A stretch of DNA of 64,000 nucleotides, from contig JAGGNK010006471.1 in the NCBI GenBank assembly GCA_017590115.1, positions 1 to 64,000 on the forward strand, read 5' to 3'. The DNA is from Montifringilla adamsi (Eukaryota; Chordata; Aves; Passeriformes; Passeridae). How positions within the stretch are numbered: position 1 is the first letter of the stretch; each line of letters starts with the position of its first letter. The translations under genes were made by a program, and so were the position numbers. This document shows positions 24,701 to 36,700 of this stretch, in pieces. Under the pieces are notes generated by a model, which saw nothing but the letters and a program-made list of their open reading frames with translations, ran no database searches and was not told the DNA's origin.

Positions 24701-27700
24701 GACTCAATCGGTGGGGTGTGTTTAAGCGGAAATACGGGGCTTGAGCTAGTTATGATCTCCAGGAAACTACTTCCTGCTGCCAAGAAGATGGTTTTCCCTG
24801 CCACTGGTGGCAATCCAGTGGGTGAAGGTGGAGGCAGAGGAATGATAGTGGGAGTGATTCTAGTGAGCCTGAGTCTAGTCATGTGCCTCAAGCCTAGTGC
24901 TCATGCCAAAAGCCAGGCTAACCTGGGTCGGCGGGACCCCAGCTACCAGTGTGGAGTCTGCACCCAGATTCTCAAGGAAGGACAGGGTGAAGCAGAGGCT
25001 TCAACCAACCTAACCTCAGAGGACTGTAAAAATGGCACAGTAAGCAGGTACTGATTTTTTAATGGCACTCGATATAGGGCTTGTGTTAAAGAAGGGAAAG
25101 AAGTCTGCATCCCGCAGAGGATAGCGTCCAGAGAGGGTAAGTCAAACCATTTAAAACAAAAACGCAGTGTTGAATCTATAAAAATCCCTGTATGCAACAA
25201 ATGTAACCACACTGTTTGGACTGGAGGAAAAATGGAATCAGTTTTTGTGGGGTATTACCAAGTAAATAAGTTCTGCTACGATAATGAGAAATTAGGAATG
25301 TGTGCTGTGGGGGGAAGAACTTATTGGGTAGGCAAAAACGTAAAGTACGAATATAAGCTTCCTATAAGAAGAGAACCGATTATCCTACTCGAGGATCATG
25401 ATGACCGAACCTGCCTACAGTATGATAAAACCTTTTGTTTCTCCAGGAACAAAGAAGGAGTAGACCCAGAGAGTAAGATCCAGCAAGTTGCTCAGGAATT
25501 AAAAAGACAGGAATCAGAAATGAGAAAACGCAGGGTGGAACAGGAAAGATTAAAAACCCTAAGCAAGCAATATGACCAATTAGAAAAGCAATATAATGAT
25601 TTCGGTCTGCCTACATCAGACAGAAACTTGTTTATAGATCTAATGCAGGAAATAGCCACAGAATTAGGGTTGTCGAATTGTTAGATATGTGGAGGACTAA
25701 AATCTGCTGAAAAATGGCCTTGGAAAGGAGAAGGGTTAACCCCAGAACAACTACTAAAATGGGATAATACTAAAATCTCCAAAGTAATACAACGGCCTGA
25801 GGGATGGGTCCTGGACAGATGTGTGATTGGAACAATTTGTATAAGCCAGGAAGGGAAAGAATATACTGAGGTGGTCGGTTATACGACTTGTATTTCCACC
25901 TTGGCATTGAATTCGGATGATAAAAGCCAAAGTTGGCAACCAGAACTTCCCTCAGGGTACTGGAGCCAAGAAAAGAATGACAAATGCGAATGGAGCGAGA
26001 AAATTGGCTATGCTGGAATAAAGTGGCTGGGGCTAACCCTTTCCCATCCATAGAGGAATTAAGAGAATTTTGGAATGGGCCAAGAAATATAAAGAATTGG
26101 AAAGCACCCAATGGAATATACTGGATTTGTGGAAAGAAGGCATACAGTGAGCTGCCTTAGAATTGGAAGGGATTGTGCACTCTGGGACTAATCAGGCCAG
26201 TTTTCTTCACCGTGCCGCGGTCAGAAAGCAGTTCATTGGGGGCTCCCTTATATGAGACCCTGGACCGTCAAAAGAGGGAGGTAAGAAAGAAATTTCCTGT
26301 TTTTGGAGATAGCCAAAAATGGGGGGAGGAAGAATGGCCGGCGGAACACATCATTGAATATTACGGGCCAGCCACTTGGGCTCAGGACGGTAGCTGGGGT
26401 TACCGTACCCCAATATACCTCCTGAACCGCCTGATAAGACTCCAGGCAGTGGCAGAAATTCTGTCTAACCACACCACAGACGCCCTCGAGTTATTATCAA
26501 AACAACACTCTCAAATGAGGGCATTTGTTTATCAGAATAGGATAGCCCTAGATTACCTGCTGGCAGAAGAGGGGGGAGTCTGTGGAAAGTTTAACGAATC
26601 AGAGTGTTGTATTGAAATCGATGACTATGGGGAGACCATCCGAGGTCTCACAGCTGAAATAAAAAGGGTAGCTCATGTGCCCATCCAAAAATGGAATTCA
26701 ATCTTAAATGCTTCCTGGTGGGAAAATTTGGATAATGGGGCTTGGTGGAAGAAGTTAATCTTTTTCATACTCTGTTCCATAGCCAGAGTCATCTTCCTGC
26801 CTTGCCTAATTCCTTGCTTTATCCATTTGATACATTCAGTAGCGCAAGGCATGCAAATTGCAGCCATGCCAATAGATCCACAGTGTGCAACAGGGAAAAC
26901 AAGTCTAGTTCCAAAAATTATGAAATTAGAAGAATGTTAGGAATATAGCTAGTAATTTGTGGAAATAAACATTGTATAAAAATATAAGTGTATAGAATAA
27001 ACTGTGGAGGGGTGGGGAAGAATCCCTTTTTCCTTCAGGTTGGGAAATCTTGGCCAGATGACGAAACCACAAAACCACGAAACCCGGGGCAGATGGACAT
27101 CACGGCATTTGCATCCGAAGAGAACTCCAGCTGCACCCAGGATGAGCATTCAACAGCACCTACGCCCAAAGAGGCCAGGTGCTGATGGCCCAGACAAGAT
27201 GACTATCTGAGGGGGCCAGGATCATCAACACCTTGAATCTGAATGCCAGATTCCAGGAATCAGGGAAGTGCATCATTCTATTCCCAGACTGAGGCTTTGT
27301 GCAGCCCAAGCCAGAGGAAGAAACCAACTTGAATATGAAGAACTCAGAAAGAAACAAAGACTTTCTCCCGCAGGCGAAATAAACTGTATAAGAACTGCTG
27401 CCTCGAAGCAGTTGGTGTGGACGGGGAGGTCAAAGTACCAGTGGGGGTTTCCTCAGGGGGTGATACGCTGTCTGTTTTTGGTGGTGGCTGTCGAGACTGT
27501 ATTACGGTTGCACAATAAATTTTATTTTTTATATTTTTATTGAAATTGGCTATTTTTCATTTTTCATTTATAACAAAGAAGATGATCCACGTAAGTGGGT
27601 GGCAAACGCCCTGGCACAATTCGAGAAACAATTAGATGGTAATGGATTAGAACTTAGAAATTATCAGGAAGTACCTCAAGAAGATTAAAAAGGAGGACTA

Positions 27701-30700
27701 TGTAAGAAATCACCCTTCTGTATATAGGTTCACTGGGTGTACAAATATCATAAGCTAAAAATAAAACACGTGGGTATATTTTTAGAAAAGCAGCATGAAT
27801 TAATGTTTATGAAAAAGGGGAGGGAATTGTTAGGGATATAGTTAATAATTCGTGCAGATAAAATATAGGCTTCTATAAAGTATATGAACCAAACCGGCTG
27901 TACAGAGGTGGGGGCTAGGGATTTCATTCTCAGGAAGGCGAAACAGTGGCAGACTGGCAAGGAGATACCAGGACATTTACATACAAAGGAAACCTGGGCT
28001 GCACAGGAGATGGTCATTCACGGAGGCATGTATCCAGAGACTCCCAGAGATGATGGCCTGCAAAGATACCCATCTGAGATAACCAGGGCCATCAACACCT
28101 GCCACCTGAATACAGGACTCTGGGAATCGGGGAGAAGCATTAATCTATTCCCAGACGAAGGCTTTGTGCAGCTCAGGCTGAAGAAAAGAAACAACTTGAA
28201 TATGAAGAACTCTAAAAAGAGACAAAGGGACTCTACTGGGAGCAAAACAAAGAGTATAAGAACTGATCCCTTGGAGCAGCCAGTGTGGACGAAGGGGGAT
28301 TTGGTGTGATAGAGGCCAAATCCAGGTTCACCCAGCCTGTATCCCGGGGCTGTTGCCCTGTCAGTTTGATTGTTGGCTGTCAGGACTGTATCACAGTCGT
28401 GAACAAATTAGTTTTGTTTTTACTAGAATTGGGCATATTTAATTTTTACCTATAACAAGTGTCATGTAGACTAGCACTCAGAAGGTTTTAACTTTTGGGG
28501 ATTGCTGAAAAAAGAGCATGATTCATCAGAAGCTGAATCCACAACAGCTGGTTAGGTATTTACCTACCTGCATCACAACTATGACAGATGCTGTGAAGTA
28601 AGTGCATTATCAGATCCAGATCCACTTTTTCATCATCAAAACTGTGATGATAAGCTGTCAGTAGTTCTCTGTCCTGTGTACTAAGGTCACTACCACTTTT
28701 TTGGACCAGGGAACTTTCATCCAGATTTCCAAATCCAAATGAAGCACTGTAATAGAAAAATACACCAGAGTCAAGGCTGCCCCTTCAAGTTTGCATTCAG
28801 CAATCAACTGAAACTTAGACCAACACCAACATGACTATTGGTCTTGAATTCTAGTTTTTAAGTGCAGCAGAAGAGAATCACCATACTATTCCTGTTCACT
28901 GATTTAAAGGTTAACCCAACAAAGGATGCCACTTAATTTATTAGTGTTAACTTTCATTTTCTTAAACTTCATTGAAACACAACCACAAGCAAATGAAAGT
29001 ATAAAGATACTTCTTGTTTATCTGTTCAAGGAAAAATATTTAAGAGATATGTATTATCCAAAAATTTCCCACTAGCAGAAATTACACTAAGAGAAATTAT
29101 AATAAATATAACCTTTATAAACCCTACCTCTACTATAACTGTAAGTTAATCAAAAAATCATTCTTGAATGGCCTAGTGTACACATTACTTCTGTAAAATT
29201 TCTTTAATATGTCTATTGCGTATAAAAATATACAGATAAAAATACATGACAGATTTGTTTCCAAATAAGCATGTGAAAATAATACATAGTACGTAGCACA
29301 TACATACATTCTGTACATACTACAGAACTAGCAAGTTGTGCAAACATAAACAATGTCATACTGAGTATAAACTTTTTTGTTGTTTGTTTTTGAAACATTC
29401 CTAGTCTTAAAAAAAAAGGTATTGCTCTTCAGTCCAGATTTTACAGCAAGAAAAGCTAAAACCTGTTCTGATTAAAAGAACACAAACCTCAAATTTCTCT
29501 TTACTATGCTATACAACGCCTTCTGCAAAACTGTTACAGCTTACCCGTAGGATTCCAACAGATCAACAACCTCTGTCTGTCCAAAGCGCCTAGCCCAGTC
29601 CACAGCCATCCTGAAAGAGTTGCACAAGTATTTTTAGTTTTCACTTCAAAAGATGAAACTGAATAGCACATCAGGTGAGGCAACTGACACCAGACTTTTG
29701 TACCCATTTCTGTATTGTTATCAGTACTGTTATTGCTGGATCTGCAACTTCCCATTTGAAGTGCATGAATAGGTGTTAACAGCTATCTGACTTTTAGATA
29801 ACTACAGTTCTTTGCCACAAAAGAATGCCAGTTCTACACAGGAATACCTGCAAACAAGGAAATGAGGAGGAAGAATGTGCCATTCCTTTAAAAAGCCCAC
29901 AACAATGTGCAGAGATCAAACCTGCCTGTTTGCAGCACCCTTTAAGTTATCTCAAAAAGTCATGCCCCAGGCATTTGGAAAACATTAGGCTATTTAACAT
30001 CTTTCAGAAGCTGTCCTCCTCACAATGCAGTTCACCATTTTAGCTTTAAACGGCAATCCTTCCCAAGTTTTTCAAATGTTAGCACTGTTACATGTATTTT
30101 GGGATAATTCATGCTTATGCGATATATATGGGAAATATGTCATGTTTGTAATAAATATTCATGTTTGTAATAAAAATTCTCTCTGTCTGTGGCACACAAG
30201 CCACAGACAGAGAGGTTGCTTCACAGAGTTGTGAAACTGCAGCTGGCAGCAGAAAGAGAAGAATCTAATTAGCAAGCGAAAAGGACTAGCTCTGTGCACA
30301 GAGAGGGGCCCTTTCTCTGGAATGGTCCGGGGAAATACCCGAGCTGATGAATCTAGATAACCAGAGCCATCAGGAGCACCCATCTCAATGCCAAGTTCCA
30401 GTAACTTTGTGACTGACATACATCTCTTCCCGGACATGGCATTGTCCAGCTCAACACAGAGAAAAGAAACAACATGAATATGTGAAGCTCTGAAAAGAAG
30501 AAAAGAGAGAGACTCTGCCTCGGGCAAGAAAAAGTGGATAAAAACTGACTCTACTAGACTACCTTCATGAACAGAGGGGGAACCAATGCGATAGAGATCA
30601 GACCAGTGTTCACCAGCGCTGATCCCAGGGTCGACGCTGTCCCTTTGATTGTGGCTATCGAGACTGTATATCAGTCGTGAAATAAATTCTATTTTTATTA

Positions 30701-33700
30701 ACTATTAAATTGGCTTTATCGATTTTTACCCATAACAGCACCAAATATCAGACCCCTGGAATCCTAATTCTTATCATTCCATACTACAATTATTTACTGT
30801 ATTTCCCTGTTTATACAAAGACATACTTCATGGCCACAAAACTTGAGTTTTTACAGATTCACAAATATTTTTACATGCTACAACAGATTTAGAAACATAA
30901 CAGAAAGATCTTTTGATATAGGTAACTCCATGAAAATAAGAACTGCCAAACATTTTGGCCCAAGTCAGTAGATTACAGTTGTTCTGCTAAGCAGTGTCTT
31001 CAATAACACCTACTGAAACAAAGTTTATAGCTCATAATCAAGACCATGTAATTAAGAATTTAGTTAAGAATTTACAGAAAACAATGTGATTAACAGGAGT
31101 TAGAAACTGTTGAGACCCTCAAAATCTATAGTTCTTACAGCAGTGTGATAAGTTAGCAAATTAATTTAGATATTAAAGAATTTTCTTTCTCTCTCCTATA
31201 TTGACAAATCAATCTATCTTTTGGTTTCTCTGTTTTTACCAGCCATTAGATGATTTGCAGTGGATACTTGCTCCCATACTGATCAACTGTTCTACATGAC
31301 TCAAAAAGCCTCTCCCTGAAGAAATCATCAGAGCAGTTGCACCAGTTTCACTGTGCCTATAATCAACTGAGAAGTAAAAAAAAAAAAAAAAAAAAAAATC
31401 AGCAAACCCAATAGAAATGTTATTTCTTTATCTAAATATGGTACAAATATTGCTTTCAAATTCCAGCCCAAAGAGAATTTGTTTCCTCACTTTATCTCTG
31501 CAGTCAGTTCATGTGAATTCCACACTGTTTTAGAAACATACTTCTGTCAATACTTCAAAACAACAACTAACTAAACAACTCATTAATTCTGCTAGCCCTA
31601 TCCATTTTTTCAGTAGGCATCAGAATGCAAAGGTTTGAAACTGGAAATGAAAGTAGCCATAAAAATCTAAAAAAATTTGGTTGCTTTTTTCTTATGTAAT
31701 AACACAAGAAACTTACCACTGACATTTTCAGTTAAAATGAGATTTAACACCTGAGCAAACGCATCAATATCTTTATGCAACCAGATGTCAGAAAGACAGG
31801 AATCCATTTCTTTTACTATCCATGGTTCAAGGCAATTCACATCTTTTTCAGTCTGAAGATAAAAAACAATATTGAAAGATTAATCTCGCCCAAAAGTTCT
31901 CTTTATTCTCATACACTACCCACAAATAATTTACATGGTTATTTTTCCCAGCAGGAACCAGAATCCCAGCACTCAGTTAATGCACTCAGCACTCAGTTAA
32001 TGCACTGTTTTGTCATATGCAAGTACCAACACAATGGCAGTCAAGCCATTTGATCTGAGGATAAGTTGTGTACAACCACCATAACTGAAGACACACTTCA
32101 GCTAGAGCAGTTCATCCCAATAAAGTAATCTTTAAAATACATTAATATCCTGAAAGACTCTACAGAACTATCTTTAGAAAACAGATTTTAAACGGCTAGT
32201 AATACAACACAAATATAAATGTCTCTTCCAAAAAAAGAAGAAACTTACCAGTTGATTAAATACTGTGTCACCACCCTCATCCAACCATTTGTACTCCTCA
32301 TTTGCTCTTGGAACCAATTTTTGTCTCCGAGATGTCAGTTTGTTAGTGTTTTCTTGAGCTGAACACCACTCAGCAAGAGTGTTCTTCTGTTTCTCTTCTA
32401 GAATGCAACATATACCGCAAGAAAGTTTTAGAGTCATCTTTATTATCCATTGTTTTCTACTAAAGAAGACAATTACAGCAGGGCAAAGTTTTACTTACTC
32501 AACCTCTTTTATTTAATCTAGAATGCTACTGCTAATCCAACATAAATGACATGTTTAAGAGTACCCAAAGTTCACCACTTCAAACAAGGGCTATAAGAAC
32601 AGGGCAAAACCTACCATTTTGGTGTTTAACCCCCCCAAACTCCATTATTCCAAACTACTGCATTCAAAGGATCTTCCTTAAGTAATCACCTTCCACACAA
32701 ACTCAGCAAAGATCTTTTTCCAGAAATGGAATGCTGAAGACAAGTGATACAGTCCCTGCATGTAACAACTTATTTTTGCACACAAGAAACAGTAGAAAAC
32801 ACCAGTGTCTTAACTGACCTTTTCTGTACCCAGTGATAAGAGCTGAGCACTGTGAAAAAATATTCAGTTAGGATTTTTTGTTATATATACAGCTTTGGGG
32901 TTTGTATTTTTTAAAAAAAAATCTCTTTACATAATCACTGGGATAATTACTTTCAGTTGCCAGGAAAACTTCTGAAAACTTAATCAACTGGAAACCAATT
33001 ATGTTTAGCTCAAGAGTGTTAACATCTACAAAAAATACATCCATGCCTGAAGAAAGCAGGGAAAAATGTTACTAAGAGAACAACTTCTACATTTTGTGCA
33101 AGAAGTACAAAATCCTGCCTGCCTGCTTTAATAGCTGCACTTTAATTTACACCCAAAGGTACAGAACATCCTATACTTCTTTAGTATAAATGTGGGTAGA
33201 GCCCCCAGTTACATGTAACTCTACACCATAATAATTAGAAAAAATATGACATTCATCAATTGAAAGCAAAAAGAATGCAATCACTGAATCAGTGATTTTT
33301 TTTCTTTAATTGCATAAACTATATCAATAATATAAATACTGAGAGCTTAAATGTTATCAATAAAAAGTTATCTATTTTTGTTTAAGGTTACAGAGCTAAA
33401 ACCGGTTAGACCAATTGCTGTTAAATTAGCTTCATGGTTAAGAGTTCTTCCTTAATTGCCTTTAATGGTTGGTGATTAGCCATTGTCCTCCTGATGCTTG
33501 CCCAGGAGCAACGCCTGGACATGGCAGCACCAGGAAAATAGGAGTGGCCTGAGACCACGTATGCAGATGAGAAATGCACTGCTCCAAATCTTCCCGTTTT
33601 CCAGGAAAACCCCTAAAAACAACCAGCCAACATAGAATTAGGGGACCTAGGTGACGTCTAAGGATAGGAGCGTAGTCCAGTGCCTGCTTGGATCCTTTTT

Positions 33701-36700
33701 TGCTTCTCACCCTGACCTGAAAGGATGTTCACTAAGGAGGGGACCCAAAGTGTTGGACCGAAAAGCAGGAATCTGCGAATCTCTCGTGAGGACGCAGTCC
33801 CCAGCTCTGCCTGCAGACCAGCGGACAGAGCTGCATCACCCTCCTCCTCCGTGCCACTCTTGGGGACAGCGGCGGCGTGGGCGCAACCCGTCGATTTCTC
33901 CCCACCTGAGCTGAATCTCTTTAATAAAGGCATTAAAAAGGAGAAAGATCTCCTGCCCATTTATTTCATTAAACATACTTGCTGTCATCTAATCACATCT
34001 CATTTAATCTCCTGACTTTGGAATTTTAACAGAGAATAATCCTGTCAATTGTTCGTTAAATCAATCAATGATTCTCACTGCAACACTCCTTACAATTAAG
34101 AAGTCCACCAACCTTGCTGCTTCTCTTTTTTATACTTCACCATCTCTTTGTTTGTATACCCAGTGCTTCGTAAAATGTCCTCCAGAAACATCTCTTTAAC
34201 TTCAAAAGGTCTCCCTTGGACTAAAAGTATAAAAAATTCATATAAGATTATATGTTCACTAACTTCACTTACAGCATTTATTTTATTTAAAAATTATCTT
34301 CACCGGAGTTTATTTTTCTCAAAATTACACAAAACAAAACATTTCCAATGTAAAATGCCACCTTGTTTCTCATCAACCTCTTCAATTTTATCAAGTGTTA
34401 TAGCAAGAGATGTTCATAAGATTGACAGTTATTAAGCACAATTTTTTTTTAAATGAGAAAAAGCAAACAGCCGTTTTTGTTTAGGGTTACAAACAAGAAC
34501 TCATCATGTAAGCCTGCTACCTGGATTAAAAATGTAATTAATTATTAAGCAATTAATATGGAGACAATACATCTTTGTATTGAACTACTTTCTTTTCATG
34601 AGAAGTATGTAAGGAGATACATGTCCTCAACTAATTCAGCAAAGCTGAGCTTTCTTTACTGAGTACTTCTTGACAGATCCCAGTGGCCTTTCAATTCTAA
34701 TAATTTATCCTGATTTCCTTTTCAACATGACTATTTTCTAGACCTTATTGGTGGACATTAAAGAACACTATTTGCATGAAGAATTAAAATCTCTACATTT
34801 TGACTTCTTGTCCCTTAAGCTGACTTTAGATCACTCAGGATCTTCCTTCAGAAAGAGCAATCCACAATTCACATACTTTTAGAAGCTGTCACAGAGGAAG
34901 TCTTCCAACACTGATCACAAACTCTGTTTACTACAGCAATCCACAACTACAAATGCTGGTTTCTGTGGTCAGGATTTTGTCAGCCATACTGCTGAAGGAG
35001 AATCAAACCTTTTTCATTACATTAACAGAAACAACCACTTCTTTTAAATCTTCAATTCTCAAAGAAAAACAAAACAAAAACAAAACCAAAACAAACAAAA
35101 AAAATCTTTTCAATTGCTATTGGCCTGCTAAATAACCAGCATAAGCACTGTGGTAAACTGGAGAGATTGCCATCAGAATTTCCAACACAAATATACCAAT
35201 CTGAAAGAACAGGAAGCTGCAAAAAGAGTCAACTTAAAAGACAAACAACAATCACAACTGACGCAAAAAATATTCAGATAACATGAATTCATGTGTAATT
35301 TCCAGATTCCTGTCTTCAACAAGTGCAAGCCTTATTTTACTAGGCAGAAATAAAACTGGGAATAGAAATAAACACTTCTATCTGCAAAAAAAAAGGGAAA
35401 AATATGTTTCCTCCTCACAAGAATTTGCTAAAATAAACCAGTAAGCAATCCCGCCCATTTCTAAAACTGCTGAGATTTTGTAAAAAAAGGCTGACATGCA
35501 GAGAGTCTGATTGTCAAATGAAGCATTTATCATAAAAGCTACTTTTCAAAACACATTAAACTTGGACATTATTGTTGAAAAAGTAAGAGGACTGAAAGGT
35601 GCCAGAGGAGGTCACCCATGCAGAAAACCTGCAAGCCAGGAGGGTGGGGGAAAAAAATCCAAACCCACAAAACCCTTCCATCTCTCACATATTTATATTT
35701 TGCCTCTACTGAAGATCAGTCAAATGAAATTAAAACAGCAATAATGGTAGCTTTTCTTTTCATTTGAGTGTAACCTAACTACAGATAACTGAGTCAACAC
35801 AAACCAAGAAAAACTGGATGCCTTTTCTGACTATTTATCTAGATGAATGACTACTAATTTTCTTTAAATCAAAGAATCATATGATTCGAGCATGAAACCC
35901 AATCTGCCTAAGCCTGTATTTCTGAACTGAACAGGTACAGTTATGTGTGTTTTATCCAGTAACCAGTAACAATCCTTATGAGACCTGAAGAATAAGAATC
36001 TACTGGAGTGTACTAATATATGTCATACTCATGTAGCTCATAAGTCCTGTATCAGCATGAAGACAGCACTTCAATAACCTTTTTCTACTTCTTCAATTAA
36101 TAGTGGAGGGGGGCAGGACACACCTGCCTTTCTAGAACTCCCAGTGACTAAACACTTCACTCTGTATTAGGAAAATAGTTAAGAAACAAGAAACCTGACT
36201 ACACAAAGAACAAGGATTCCTGTAACTCTCAGTGTATTCATCATGTGCCTTTACTCAAAACAGTTTGCTGTTGTGGTGTGTTTTTTGTTTTATTAGTAGG
36301 TTTATTATTTGATTTGTAATTTTGGAGTCCTTATGCTGTTTCCTTTTTGTTCCTGCCTTTTCCCAGTATTTTTGTCACTTTCCTTGTTGTTAGTTGCTAG
36401 TTGCTGTTTCTCCAAACTCTATCAGTTTACTGAAACTGTTCTCCTCCCTTAGGATTTTTATTGGTTTATACATTGTGGTTCCCGCCTTGTTTTTTACTCC
36501 CAATTCTCCTAATTTGTTAAAGATTGTACTCTCCCCTGAGACCTGCTCCCACATATAAGCTCCTTTCTCCCCTCAGTGTCCCAGGAGGCAGAAGAAGGGG
36601 AAGTTTACCATCAAATAAAGTTACCCTGGGACCTGTGTGCAGCCCTGTGTTTTATGACGCGCCGACACTGGCACATGGGATTCAACGGGGCTCAAGGGGG

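Larger units (their letters stand above)
17789..28457 (+). mobile_element. Near full-length gammaretrovirus-like provirus (ERV class I), defective
   Basis: An LTR-gag-pro-pol-env-LTR structure of about 10.7 kb, including one nested LTR. Flanks are AGTGC (17784-17788) and AGTGT (28458-28462), a 5-bp duplication with one change; the nested copy has a perfect 5-bp duplication. Class I assignment rests on gag and pro-pol lying in one frame across UAG, the pol order PR-RT-RH-IN, a single gag zinc knuckle, and an Env with a CXXC in SU and a Cys-Cys motif in TM. All genes carry stops and frameshifts. It sits in YTHDC2 intron 13, antisense to the host gene. I infer it cannot replicate. Confidence 0.96.
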
